Positions 10,731 through 23,200 of a stretch of DNA of 37,500 nucleotides are shown in pieces. Source of the stretch: Anaeromyces robustus (lineage: Eukaryota > Neocallimastigomycota > Neocallimastigomycetes > Neocallimastigales > Neocallimastigaceae); NCBI GenBank assembly GCA_002104895.1, contig MCFG01000114.1:60001-97500 (forward strand). Reading direction: 5' to 3'. The notes under the pieces were generated by a model. The model was not told where the DNA came from and searched no databases. It saw only the letters and a program-made list of their open reading frames with translations. Made by a program: the position numbers and the translations under genes. The number at the start of each line of letters is the position of its first letter. The stretch's first letter is position 1.

Positions 10731-13537
10731 GTATTAGTATTAGTAGTAAATAAATCATTTTCATCAACGACGTTTTCTAAATCCCCTTTTTCATTTATAA
10801 CATTAGATTGAGGTTTTGAATTCATCGAAGTTGTTAATATATCATTAGAAGTAACAGTTGTTTCTTCTTGAGCATTACTATTATTTTCCATAAATCGGTA
10901 ATATCTACGAGTAGGCATTCTTATATAATCATTTTTATTATTATCATCATCCGAATAACTATTATCATCGACATTATTGATGTTTTCATCTAAATCTTCT
11001 GAATCAATTTCTAATTCACTTAGTCCTAATGAACTTGAATGATATTCGTTATTATAATAATTTCTATTGATATAATTATCATATTTTATTTCATCTAACG
11101 TATTTGAAAGACGTTGACGAAGTTTTTTAATGGTATAATTTGAATTATTTTTTCTAGAATAGTCACTGTTAGAAGTTTCTGAAAGATGAGGTATCTTACA
11201 GAAATAAGGTTCTCTTTCTGTACTAAATACTACTGGTACATTTGATGCTAAATATTTTTGAATTTTAACATCTTCATCAGCAATATCTTCTAACACATCG
11301 TCATCTATATGAATTTGATATCCATAATTATTTTTTATCTATATTAAAATATTAATATTTTTTCGTACATATTTATTCACATTTGATATTTTCATATTAT
11401 TGTTGTTGTTTTATTAGTTTTTCATCATTTTTTGTCGTTTTCAAATTTTTATTAAAATTTTTTAATTATAAATACATATATTTATATATTTATATTAATT
11501 AATAATTATATTAATTTTAATGATTAAAGCATTTAAAAATATAAAAATAGAATATTTTACATAATCATAAATATATATATATATATATATATATATTAAA
11601 TATTAACTTACATATTCAAAAAATGATTCACAATCACCTAATTATATAATCGTGAAATTAAATATTACATTACATTAATTATAATTATAATTATTATTAT
11701 AATAATAATATCATTATAAAATTTCATTTATTCATTTTTTTATTATGTTATTTTATATTATTTACCAATAAATTCTCCATCAACTTTCCAAGTAAATTGT
11801 GGTAATTCTTCTACTAATGATTGAATATATATATCTACTTCATTTGGTAATTTATAATAACTTTCATTTAATATATTATTTGGTATATTGTCTACATTCT
11901 CCTTAATAATATTGCTATTATTATTATAATTATTATTATTATTATTATTATTATTATTTTCATTGTCACTATTATTTTCATCTTCATTATTATTTTCATC
12001 TTCATTATTATTTCTTTCATTATTATTACTATTTTCATTATGTTCTTCGTTAATATTATCGGATATACTTAAGTTAAAAGACTGACTTTTTGAATTATTT
12101 AAATTAATATCTGTGATTTTATTATCATTTGAAACTTTTTCTTCATTATTATCACTTGAAACCTTTTCTTCATTATTATCATTTGAAGCATCTTTATTTG
12201 AATTATTATCCTCATTTGAAGCATCTTTAATTATATTATTATTCTCATTTGAAGCATCCTTATTTGAATTATTATTCTCATTTGAAGCATCTTTAATTAT
12301 ATTATTATTCTCATTTGAAACATCCTTATTTGAATTATTACCCTCGTTAGAAGAATCTTTAATTAAATTATTATCCTCATTTGAAGCATTCTTATTTGAA
12401 TTATTATCCTCATTTAAAGCATCATCCTTATTTGAATCATCAATAAAACTTTCTCCCTCTGTAATATTAGAAAAAAAATTTATTGATAAATGAAAGTAAT
12501 ATATATATTAATATTTTTAATATTTTTTATTATTATGATATTACAATTAAAATATATGAATATATCTATTATTTAATAATTATTAATACCATCAATGTCA
12601 GTTTTATCATCAGAAAAAAGTGACATAGAAGATTCACGTTTATTTAATTTATCATCTGTAATAGAATTTGATTTTGTTTCTTTTAAACTAAAAGTACTTT
12701 TATTATCATTTGAAGAATTAGGAACATCATCTGTACTTATAACAATTGTTTGTTCTAAAGCATTTAAACTTATATTAATAACTTTATTTTTGTCATCATT
12801 TTCAGATGATGATTTATTTTCATTTTTAGATGATGATCTAGATATATTACCATTTTCATGAATATTTTTGGATTCATTATTATTTATATTTTTTTGAGAT
12901 GAAGAACTATTTTTTTTTAATGAACTATGTTTTTTTAATGATTTTTGAGATGATATTAATGATGAAGACTCTATTTCAGATTGTATAGGTTTTATTTCAG
13001 ATAATTTCCATGGTTTATATTTGACATCAGTTGTCATAGAATCATTAACTTCAATAATTTTTGAGATAGCTTTATGTACTTTTGAAGATAGCCTATGATA
13101 GTATAAAAAACGTTTAGGATGCCATAATTTCATAACTAAATATTCCACAAATGAATGCCATTGAGAAGAGGGTACACGAATAATTTCAAAATGATAAAAA
13201 GGTAAATTACGATTTAGAAAATGTGCTAAAGCTTCCGCCTTTAATATACATCAATATAATTTTATTTAAATATTTCATAAAATTTATATATAAAAAAAAA
13301 CAATTCTATGTATTTTATCCATATTTAAATTTATATGTAAATATATAACTTAAAATATAAAATATATAATATACCTTGTACAAGTTAAGATCACCAATTT
13401 GACCTGCTAATATATACTAATTAATACTAATTAGTAAATAGGTAATTATATTAATAAAATTATAAAGAAATTACATTTATTATAATATATTATTTGATGT
13501 ATTATATTTGATTATAACATACATAGCTAACTCTCAT
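10349..13537 (-). CDS. MDH1B N-terminal-domain-like protein with large Asn/Glu-rich insert and acidic tail
   Basis: Six exons: complement(10349..11338,11612..11637,11766..12458,12590..13238,13375..13406,13519..13537); 2409 nt, 802 residues. The start of the protein (GQIGDLNLYKAEALAHFL, then NLPFYHFEIIRVPSSQWHSF) resembles the small thioredoxin/glutaredoxin-like N-terminal domain of MDH1B, a dehydrogenase-like protein linked to cilia. The second half of that domain seems to resume at about residue 436 (LPQFTWKVDGEFIGDCESFFEYI, then DDVLEDIADEDVKIQKYL). Between them lie roughly 330 low-complexity residues, including 11-residue repeats. The C-terminal 290 residues are acidic, Asn-rich and probably disordered. 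No dehydrogenase domain or Rossmann glycine motif is present. Frames and phases are consistent (1,0,1,1,0). The 19-nt first exon with a GTTATA donor is the weakest element. The family link is by eye and moderate; the alternative is an unrelated thioredoxin-fold protein. Confidence 0.6.
12180..12440. repeat. 33-nt coding tandem repeat with 66-nt higher order
   Basis: About eight 33-base units inside exon 3' of the MDH1B-like gene encode 11-residue repeats of the form KDASNENNSN and KDASNENNNII. The two subtypes alternate, giving a 66-base super-unit. The flanking stretch 12113-12180 carries shorter related units. All units keep the reading frame. Confidence 0.85.
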
Positions 13538-13758
13538 TTTTTAAAATTAAAACTTCAATAATTTTTTTTTTTTTCAAAATCAATATATATATATAATTCC
13601 TTTATTTGTTATATTTTTTCTTAATTATGCAGATTTATACGGAAATAAGCTAAATAATTAAAAAAAATATAACTGGTCATTATTAACCTATATAGACATC
13701 GAGAAAATTAAGATATGAAAAGTTTTATGGAATCAGAATAAATAACTATATTGTTTTT

Positions 13759-13858
13759 TTGTATACGTATACAATAAATTTATTCGGAGAATAATTAAAA
13801 ATATTTTTTTTTACATTTTCAACAAAAAGACCATGCATGTGATTATGAGTCACACGTG
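13759..13858. promoter_or_regulatory. Cluster of palindromic sites upstream of the MDH1B-like gene
   Basis: Bases 13759-13774 form a perfect 16-bp palindrome with centre GTATACGTATAC. About 60-80 bases farther on are CATGCATG (13832-13839) and CACGTG (13853-13858, the E-box bound by bHLH factors in other fungi). They sit 220-320 bases above the proposed ATG in a locally less AT-rich patch. A promoter role is inferred from position and symmetry only. Confidence 0.4.
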
Positions 13859-14394
13859 AATTGTATATGAAAACAATAAGTATTCTACATATATATTTGA
13901 ATTTATGTATGCCTATCATTTAAATATGTAATAAATAAATTCTATTATATAATAATGTAAAAATTTAAATAATAATCTATTTGAAGTATGATTATATTAC
14001 ATAAATAAATATAAACTAATATATCATTCATAATCTCAAATTTTTCTACTTATTTTATATAATAAAAAAAAAAAAGAAAAAGAAAATTTACATTTAAATA
14101 ATTAAATTAAAAAAAAAAAGTAATAATAAAAAAAATAAATATAACAAATATATAAAAGGAATTATCCCAGGAATAATTTTTTTACTTATCCCATTATTTA
14201 TGTATAATTTATATATTGCTTTAAAAAAAAAAAAAAAAAAAAAAAAATTAAATAAACTTTTGTATAAATAAATACATAATAAATAAAAAAAGTTTCCTTA
14301 TTTTTAATTTTCGTTATAAATCTATTGAAAAAAATTGTGTAACATAAATAAAAACATGATAATTAATAAATAAAGATAAAAATTAAAACATTTA

Positions 14395-14458
14395 TTGAAT
14401 TAAATCAATTATTTATATTGTTAATTCTCTAATAATACAAATAATTGATTTAATTCAA
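14395..14458. repeat. 20-bp perfect inverted repeat, 24-base loop
   Basis: Arms 14395-14414 and 14439-14458 are exact reverse complements around a 24-base AT-rich loop. The arms include ATCAATT and GAATT elements rather than plain (AT)n. It could be a hairpin RNA, a miniature foldback element, or a matrix-type sequence; no target-site duplication is obvious. Confidence 0.8.
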
Positions 14459-14742
14459 CAAACTTAAGTTTAGTTTGTTTGTTTTTTTTCAACCTTTATT
14501 TTTATTTTTTTTATTTTTATTTTTTTTTTTTTATTCTAATTGCTTACTTTTTTTTATTCTTTTTTTTTTTAGATTCTTTTGTATTCTATTTGTTTCTAAT
14601 TTTTTTGGTTACTTTTCTTTTAATATTATAATATTAAAAGAATTTTAAAATTATTTTTTATTATTTCAATAATAATAATAAAAGTATTAATATTATATTA
14701 TTATTATTATTTTGTAATTATAATTATTATTTTGTAATTATA

Positions 14743-14811
<69 letters not shown>

Positions 14812-15225
14812 TAATTTTTTTTGTTTTTTGTTTTTTGTTTTGTTTTTTGTTTTTTTTTTTAGAAAAAAAATTTTTTTAAACTAAAAAATATATTATTACT
14901 AAAATATATTTTATATATAATATATATTTTTAGTTGATTAACTTCAACTACTGATAATTTATATTATATATAAATATATATTAAGAATTTTATACATTTT
15001 AACTTAATTATTAATTATTATATATACTATATATATATTTATTATTTTCAGAAAAATAGTTTTAATATTTATATAATTCAAAAAAATAAAAATAAAAATA
15101 TAAAAGTTTGTATGTATTACATAATGCTTTTTTTTTTTTTTTTTTTTTTTTGATTTAACTTTTTTTTTGTATATTTATTTTTTTTTTTTTAATCTTCATA
15201 TTGTAACTTTATTTTTTTTTTTTCT

Positions 15226-15494
15226 TTAAATTGTTTTTGTACGTTGTACTGGATTATCAATATTTTTTTGAAGTTCTTTAATTTTTTCTTTTTTTGCTTT
15301 TATATTTGTTTCATTTTCTTTCTTGTTTTGCTTATTGAAAGGTGAATTTGAGTTTGTTTTACTATTAATATTAGTACTGTTAGAAACAGATGTTTCCTTT
15401 TTATTATTGATATTTGTCTTTGTAGATGGTATCGGACCACTATTTTGGTTATTATTATTATTATTGTTGTTGTTGTTGTTGTTACTTTTCATTA

Positions 15495-15558
<64 letters not shown>

Positions 15559-15571
15559 GCTCATTATTTTA

Positions 15572-15606
<35 letters not shown>

Positions 15607-18097
15607 TATGAAATAAATTGGATCCATAATAGGCATTAAGTACGGATTGTAACAATTATTTAAATCATTTAAATTATTGTTGTTAATATTGTTATTATTA
15701 TTATTGATATTGTTATTATTGGTAATGTTATTATTATAGAAAATTCTACCATTTTGATATGAATTTATATACCCTTGATAGTTATTCATTTGTTGATTAT
15801 TATTATTATTATTATTATTATAAGAATTCATATTAAGTAAAGGTAAAGTATCAAAATTATTTTGGACATCCATAGAATTTCGAATATCTAAAGAATTCAT
15901 ATTACATAAAGGTAAACCATTAAAATTATTTTGAACATCCATAGAATTTTGAATATCTGAAGAATTCATATTACGTAATGGTAAAGTATTAAAATTATTT
16001 TGGACATCCATAGAATTTTGAATATCTGAAGAATTCATATTACGTAATAGTAAAGTATTAAAATTATTTTGGACATCCATAGAATTTCGAGTATCTGAAG
16101 CATTCATTTTTGGTATAGGTAAAGTATTATGTTTGTTTTCATTGTCCAGGGAATTTCGATAATCTGTAGAATTTATTTCTGGTAATGGTAAAGTATTATA
16201 AATATTTGGAATATTCATTAAATTATGTAAATCTGTAGGAATCATATTAGGTGAAGTTGAAATATTTATATTATTTTGAATATCAACATAATCTGGGAGA
16301 TCTGTATCATAAGAACTTATAATATCTGTACCAAGTGATTCATTTCTCTCGACATTCCGATTAGAATTTGATTCTCCAGAAGGAATAGTATATACAGGAG
16401 TAGCAACTCCAGTTGTAATAATATTATTATTAACACTAGACATATCTCTCATATCAGTATTATCATTAAAAGATGATATATCACGACTATAGCTTTTGTC
16501 AGAGCTAAACTCTGATTTATTATTACTTCTTAATTTTTTCTTTTTGATTAATTTATAAACAATAATCAAAATAATAAGAACTGCCACTATACCACCAATA
16601 ATAATTCCAATTAACAAATAATTTGGTTTATCATTTTTTGGATTTAAAATTTCATCAATTTCTTCTTGAGTACATATATTAAATATTTCTTCTGATTCAA
16701 TATCTGTAGCATTTAATTCATTAAAATGTATAGTTTTACAAGTATGGGGTTGATAACATAATATATTGACATTATTTAAATAGCAATCTTCAATTGTTGA
16801 ATTACCAAATCTTATTAATTTTGTATTTAATTTTAAATTATAATCTAAATCTCTTTTATATATAAATCAAATTAAAAAAATTAAATATTTAATATTATTT
16901 ACAAAAAATATTAATAAATAATATATTTATAAAATTATTATAATTAAAAAAAAAAAACGAAAAAATAAAAAATAAGTATTTACTGCATTTCTAAATTTTC
17001 CAATGTAAATAATTCTTTGGGTAATTCTTTTAAATCATTATATGATATAAACCTATATATATAAAATATTTAAATATTTTTATAATGAAATGTTTAGTAA
17101 TTTAATAATATATACATTTGAATTTACTAATAAAATTATATTACAATTTTTTTAATTCTTTTAAGTCGCTTATTGAAGAAGGTATTGTTTCAATTCTATT
17201 CCCTGACAAATCCCTTATTATATATATAACATTTATAAAATAAATATATAATCACCGATATTAATATTTAAAAAATAAATTTTATAAATAAATAATATGT
17301 AAATTAATATTTTAAATCAATTATTATATAAAATATTTAATATATATTAGCTTACAATATCTCTAATTTGGACAATTTAAATAATTCATTAGGTAAATCT
17401 TTTAAATTATTAAATTCTAATCCTCTATTAATAATAAAATATATATTTATAATATTTATTAATACAATAATTATTTCTTTTTCTTTCTTTTTTTTTTTTG
17501 TAATTAATATTTTTTTTTTTCTAAATAATAATTATTACATTGTTTTTATTTCAGGTAAATCTCCAATTGAGGATGGAATACTTTCTATTTGATTACCACC
17601 AAAATATCTTTTTATAAATAAGATATTATCTTATTATTATATTATTCAATATTTTAAATAATTTATATATATATATATATTAGCTTACAATCTCTCTAAT
17701 TTGGACAATTTAAATAATTCATCAGGTAAATTTTAAATATTAAATAATAATTATATTAATATAATTTACGTAATAAATAAATATAAATTAATAAAAAAAA
17801 AACTTACAAAGCTTCCAAATTTGATAATTCACTTATTGAGGAAGGAATTATATCAATTTGATTCTCTTCAATTTCCCTAGTGATACATATAATATTAATT
17901 ATAAAAAATGCTATTTAAAAATTGATTTAATAATATTAATTTATTATAAATATAAAACTGATCCATACAATATTTTCAAATTTGTTAATTTAAATAGTTC
18001 ATCTGGTATAGTTCTAATAGTATTGTTTCTTAAGCCCCTATAAATATATTTTATCAAAAAAAAATATTAAAAATGCAAATATTATTATTATTATTAC

Positions 18098-18155
<58 letters not shown>

Positions 18156-19051
18156 AATTAAAGTTTACAAAAACTCTAATTCTGATAAATTCTGAATTGC
18201 TGGAGGAATTATTTCAATATCATCATTTTGAAAAACTCTATAATTATAACATTAATATTATTTTCAATTATTAATAAAAAATTTAAAATTTAAAAATGTT
18301 ATTATATTAATAAAAATAATTATAAATAATCAATAATATTATAATCTAAATATTAAAAAAACTACAATTCTTTTAAACTTTTTAATTCAAATATTGCACT
18401 TGGTAATTCTTTAAAAGGATGGTTAATGACATATCTATATATTTTTTGATATTTACATATATATTATAAAATATATTAAATAAAAATAAAATTTTTTCAT
18501 GTAATTTATTCATTAACTATTAATATTTTAAAATAAAATAAAAAATCTATTATTAAAATATTACAATTCTTGCAATCTTGGGAAATATGGGAATAGAGCA
18601 AAATCACGATTTTCAAATCCTCCACTTTATATAATGAATAAATTTAATATAATTATAATAGTTTAATAGCAATTAAATTTTTAATAAATACTATATTTAT
18701 TATTATATGTTTATTTATTAATACAATAAACACAACTTAAAAAAACTTTATTAAATAAAAAAAAAAAGGTATTTTATAAATAAATAATTACAGTCTAATA
18801 GAAGTAATATGATTTTCAATATCACAATCTATTCCATCTTCTGTACAACAATTATTAGAGCCCGTCCTTGAATTTAAGTTAATAATAGTAACTCCAGATA
18901 AAAAATCCATTAATTCATCACATTCAGTTCGTACTTGTACTGTTGGTTGGGGGTTCTCAGGGATTATTTCCCAATTACGATTCTGACCTGTCACAAAATT
19001 GCAAAAGAAAGTATTATATACAAATAATAAAAATACTACGAAATATTTCAT
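15226..19051 (-). CDS. LRR receptor-like membrane protein with Asn-rich cytoplasmic tail
   Basis: Eleven exons: complement(15226..16852,16984..17052,17145..17213,17356..17424,17539..17607,17808..17876,17969..18037,18169..18237,18366..18434,18565..18624,18792..19051); 2499 nt, 832 residues; all introns phase 2. The ATG at 19051 starts a signal peptide (MKYFVVFLLFVYNTFFCNFV). A cysteine-containing LRR N-cap follows (NNCCTEDGIDCDIEN, about residues 60-80). Eight 23-residue LRRs (LxxNxIxxIPxxIxxLxxL), one per 69-nt exon, reach about residue 290. Then come a Cys-containing juxtamembrane region, one membrane segment at about 370-391 (LLIGIIIGGIVAVLIILIIV), a stop-transfer cluster KKKK, and a 440-residue tail. 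The tail has six 23-residue repeats (NSMDVQNNFNTLPLRNMNSS type) and poly-Asn runs. No kinase domain is present. It should sit in the plasma membrane with LRRs outside, suggesting ligand or cell-wall sensing; the ligand is unknown. Confidence 0.8.
15480..15610. repeat. Trinucleotide microsatellite coding poly-Asn
   Basis: TTA/ATT runs (15496-15558 and 15575-15605) lie within the last exon of the LRR receptor and read as Asn runs on the minus strand, separated by KIMS-type spacers. The opposite strand gives open Leu, Ile and Tyr frames that are artefacts. Confidence 0.85.
15824..16237. repeat. Six 69-nt tandem repeats in the receptor tail
   Basis: Units begin at 15824, 15893, 15962, 16031, 16100 and 16169 with a strict 69-base period. 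The middle units are near-identical; the outer ones have drifted. Each encodes 23 residues containing a TLPLxxMNS core. Confidence 0.9.
17689..17732 (-). pseudogene. Decayed LRR exon inside the receptor gene
   Basis: Read on the minus strand, this segment encodes LPDELFKLSKLER followed by a good donor (GTAAGC). It is nearly identical to the intact LRR exon at 17356-17424, and the similarity includes the flanking intron bases. The 5' part of the exon is missing, and there is no AG acceptor between it and the previous donor at 17807. It therefore cannot be spliced in, and the neighbouring exons join in frame without it. It is a relic of a duplicated LRR exon. Confidence 0.75.
18098..18154. repeat. 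TTA microsatellite in a receptor intron
   Basis: A run of TTA/ATT units fills the intron between the LRR exons at 17969-18037 and 18169-18237. It is non-coding. Confidence 0.85.
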
Positions 19052-20205
19052 TTTTTCCACAAAAACCTTTGGATAGTTCAAATTTTATATTGTATCTAAC
19101 ATACATATAATACTATAATAAAAAACCAAATAATAATAATAAAAATACTTAGTTATAAAAAAATTTTTTGTTAATTTTTTGAAGTATATCCTTTTTTTAA
19201 AATAATATTTTATTTATTTTCTATTCTATAATATTAATATTAATAATATTAATATTAAATAATAATGGTTTCATTATTATTAATAAATTATCATTATTAT
19301 TAATATACTATTATTATTAACGATATATATATAAATAAATAAATTATTCACCTTTATTTTAAATATTAATGTATTTTATATTTTTATTTTATATTTTTAT
19401 TTTTTTTTTTTTATTTTTTTTTTTTTTTTTACTTTTAACTATTTTTCCTTTTATTTTTTTTTTAAAATTATTCTTTTTTTATTAACTTCTAATATTTTAT
19501 CATTATTTTGTTTAAAAGTTAACAAAAAAAATAATAGTAAAAAATAAAAAATAAAATGCTAAAATTTCTTCTGCTTTACTTGACTAAACTTTTCTTTCTA
19601 CTCTTCTTTATTATAGATAACAAAAATTGAATTACAGAAAAAGGTCCAATTTATATTAAAACTTTGTATTTCTATTGGACTATTTTAGATTAAAAATGTG
19701 TTAAAATATATTAATTAAAGTTGATATAATTATGTATAAAAAAATTAAAATTTCAAAAATTTTATAGTTTGTAAATTTCATTCTTTATACTAATTATTTT
19801 TATTAATATTTTTCTTATGTAGTATTATATATTATATATATTTATTATATAATAATAATAATAATAATAAATCAAAATGTTTGTATTAATATTGGCAAAG
19901 GAATTTTGTTATAAATAATAAATTAAATTACTAAAGAGAATAGGTCAACAATAGATTGTAACACTAATTATTCTAATAAAATAATACAACTCAAAAGTTC
20001 TAGTTATGTAAATTATTCTTTGTATATAATAATAACTATTCTCATCATAAAAATTTTTGTAATACTTATAAATATTGATATTCACACAGTTACAGTAATA
20101 TTGTGTGAATCATGATGGACGATTCAATGAAAATTGTGATAAAAAAAATTTTTTTTAAAAGTTGTTGAAATTGAAAATAAATAACAAATAAAATTAAGAT
20201 AATTA

Positions 20206-20257
<52 letters not shown>

Positions 20258-23200
20258 CAGAAGAAAAAGTAAAAAGTAAAACATTTAGATATAAATAAAT
20301 AATAATAATTTTTTAGACTAGAAAGAAATACTCTTTTTAGTGTTTTATTAATATTATATATAATTATTCGGTTAAAGTACATGTAAATAAAATTCAATAA
20401 TCATTAATAAAAATAAAATCTGTTAAAATTTAAATATTTTAATATGTAAAAAAAAAAATTTTTTTAGAGATATATAATGATTAAATATTATTAATATATT
20501 AATATATTTAATATAAATTTTTTATATTACATTATATTACATTACTAATACATTACATAATAATGCATTATATGTAATAACATCGCATTATTAAAAATTT
20601 CGTTTTATACCAAAAATCTAACTATAAATATTTATTAATAAATTATTCCTGTTTTTAAAAAACCAATTTGAAATCTGCCAATAAGATTTATTAAAAATTT
20701 ATAGTGGATGAACCAACTTTATATTATAAAAAAAAAAAAATTTAAATTCATGTAATAATATAATTCAATATATAATATATACTCTTTTTACAGTACAAAT
20801 TTCTTATAATTTTTAATCATATTATACACTCATTTAATCAAAGTTCATCATTAATCTTATTGATTTTATATTAAAATTAATTGGTATTTATATTTATAGA
20901 TGCATGATTAATATATAAAGACAAAATCAGTTTATAATATTTAAATCGGTACTCTTATAAATTTAGTTATTAAAAAAAAAAAACATTTTATTATATATAT
21001 TCAAACTATTAATATTTAAATAAAAGTGAATACTTTAGATGATTAATAGATATATTTGGCTTTATCTTGACAATTCTCAATAATTATATTTTATTACAAT
21101 TTACTAGTTATAAAGAACTTTTTCTTATTTTTTTTTAATTATCAATATTACATTTACTTGTAAAATAAAAATAATGTAATAAAAACGTAAATGTATGAAC
21201 CATAGAAAAAAAGCAATGCAATTATCTAATTTAATATAAATTAAGGTTTTCTTTATTATTAAATTTACTTTTTATAAATAAATAATACATTTAATATATT
21301 TAAATATACTATAATATATTATTTTAAAAATTCGATTTATATTAAATATATTACAATATATAATATGTATATAATATTAATATATAAAATTAAATTATAT
21401 ATTTTATAAGTTGAATAAATGCTATAATATAAATGTTGAAAAAAGGGAAATTCATAAAATATTATTGATAAATATTAAAAATAGTATAAAATAAAATTCA
21501 GGAAGTATGAAGATATAATTTTTGAAAATTTTATTATAATATATTAATTTGGTCCAAAATAGGAAAAAAAAGGCTCTAAAGTATTCGTATACTACAAAAT
21601 GTTCTATAAGGACGATATTAACTTCAACTTTTTTTTTAATATATTTAAAAAAAGAATTATATATTATATATTTAACTTTATCTGTGTCTTTTTTTTTTAA
21701 AAAAATTTTTTTTTTTTTAGCCTTTTTATTATAACTTTTATTTAAAATAAAAATTTATTATTTTTTATTCTATTTTTGCTATCATTTTCCTGTCTTTATA
21801 TATAGATAATAAAAGGTTATTTGTATAATTTGTATATATCTGTAATATAAAAATTTTTTAATATATGGGTTTATTACAACTAATATCTATTTTATTATAA
21901 TTATAAATTTTATTGTTTTATTATATTAGAAACAATAGAAAATAGAGCATTAAATAAATTTGCTATATATTATAGCATATTATGATTATTTCTATTACAC
22001 ATATATAATTAAATTAAATATAAGTAATTAATAATATATTATAATAATAATTGTCAATGATAATGTCTTCATTTTTTTATTTTAAAATATAATTAAAGTT
22101 TTTATAATAGAAATCCTATTAATATAAAGTTTTATTTATCTTTAATCAATATATATTATATATATTAGTAATATATTATTAATTATATTTTGTATTCAAA
22201 AGTATTAATTATAATATGTATTATTTAATATATTGTTTAAATATCAAATAATAAATTTTACTATTAAATTAATATTATTAAATATTATTATAATATATTA
22301 GAATATTAGGTGATAATATAATTAGATTGGACCTAAAATATATTATACCTTATATTAATATATATATTTAATATGAAGTTACAAAAATAATATTAGCCAA
22401 TAATATAAATGCTTTTAAATCAATTAAATATTATTTAAACTATAATAGTATATATTATGTATTAAATAATATATCATAATATACTTGCTAACTTATTTTT
22501 TATGTACTATACGATGATAATTATTAATTATTATATTAGATGTATGGTTGAATTTTGAAATTTTATATTATAATATATTAATTTATATTATTAATATATA
22601 ATATTAATATAATAATAATATATTTATTATATATCAATATTTAAATTAATAATTTTTTTTCCAATTTCAAAAATATACAAAAAAATTTTTTATTAATAAT
22701 TAATTAATAATATTAAATATATAACAATCAGTAAATGATAATAGTAACAAAATATTATGTATTCAATAATAATGATATTATATATATTATTAATAATTAA
22801 ATAATAAAAAAAAAGAAAAAATTTTTTAAAAAATAATATAAATATAAATTAATCTTCCCTTAATTTATTTTTTTTCTTCGTAATTTTATTATAAAATTAT
22901 AATATTTTTTTTTATTTCATTAAGAATTAAAAAAAAAAAAAAAAAAAAAAAGTAAAGAAAGAAATAATTTTAAAAAAACTAAATCAAATATTATATAAAC
23001 AAAAAGTAAATCAATAAAATAATCAACAATAAACGAAAAAGATCAATTTTATTTTTAAATAATTCGCAATAATATTAATATATATATAATTTTTTTTTAA
23101 TATAACAAAAAGACAATTTATTTGTTTATGTTTTGATGCAAATTATTGAAACAGAAAACAAAAATAAAAAACAAAAGCACAAAAAAGAAACAAAATAAAA

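Larger units (their letters stand above)
13538..15225. other. Intergenic: upstream region of the MDH1B-like gene and 3' flank of the LRR receptor
   Basis: 1.7 kb without a supported gene. It contains a 16-bp palindrome (13759-13774), CATGCATG and CACGTG sites (13832-13858), a 20-bp inverted repeat (14395-14458), a TTA microsatellite (about 14743-14810), a T6G-type repeat (about 14815-14860) and T homopolymers near 15128-15150. Confidence 0.7.

Noticed and set aside
12113-12861. Ser/Phe/Leu-rich frames on the + strand
   Set aside because: They mirror the Asn/Ser repeats of the MDH1B-like gene on the other strand.
15323-15639. Poly-Leu, poly-Ile and poly-Tyr frames on the + strand
   Set aside because: They are antisense readings of the poly-Asn tract in the LRR receptor.
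17689-17732. Functional LRR exon
   Set aside because: No AG acceptor exists between the previous donor and this segment, and the flanking exons join in frame without it.
20090-20397. Two Phe/Leu-rich frames on the minus strand
   Set aside because: They are mostly microsatellite and poly-A/T translation; no coding-like composition.
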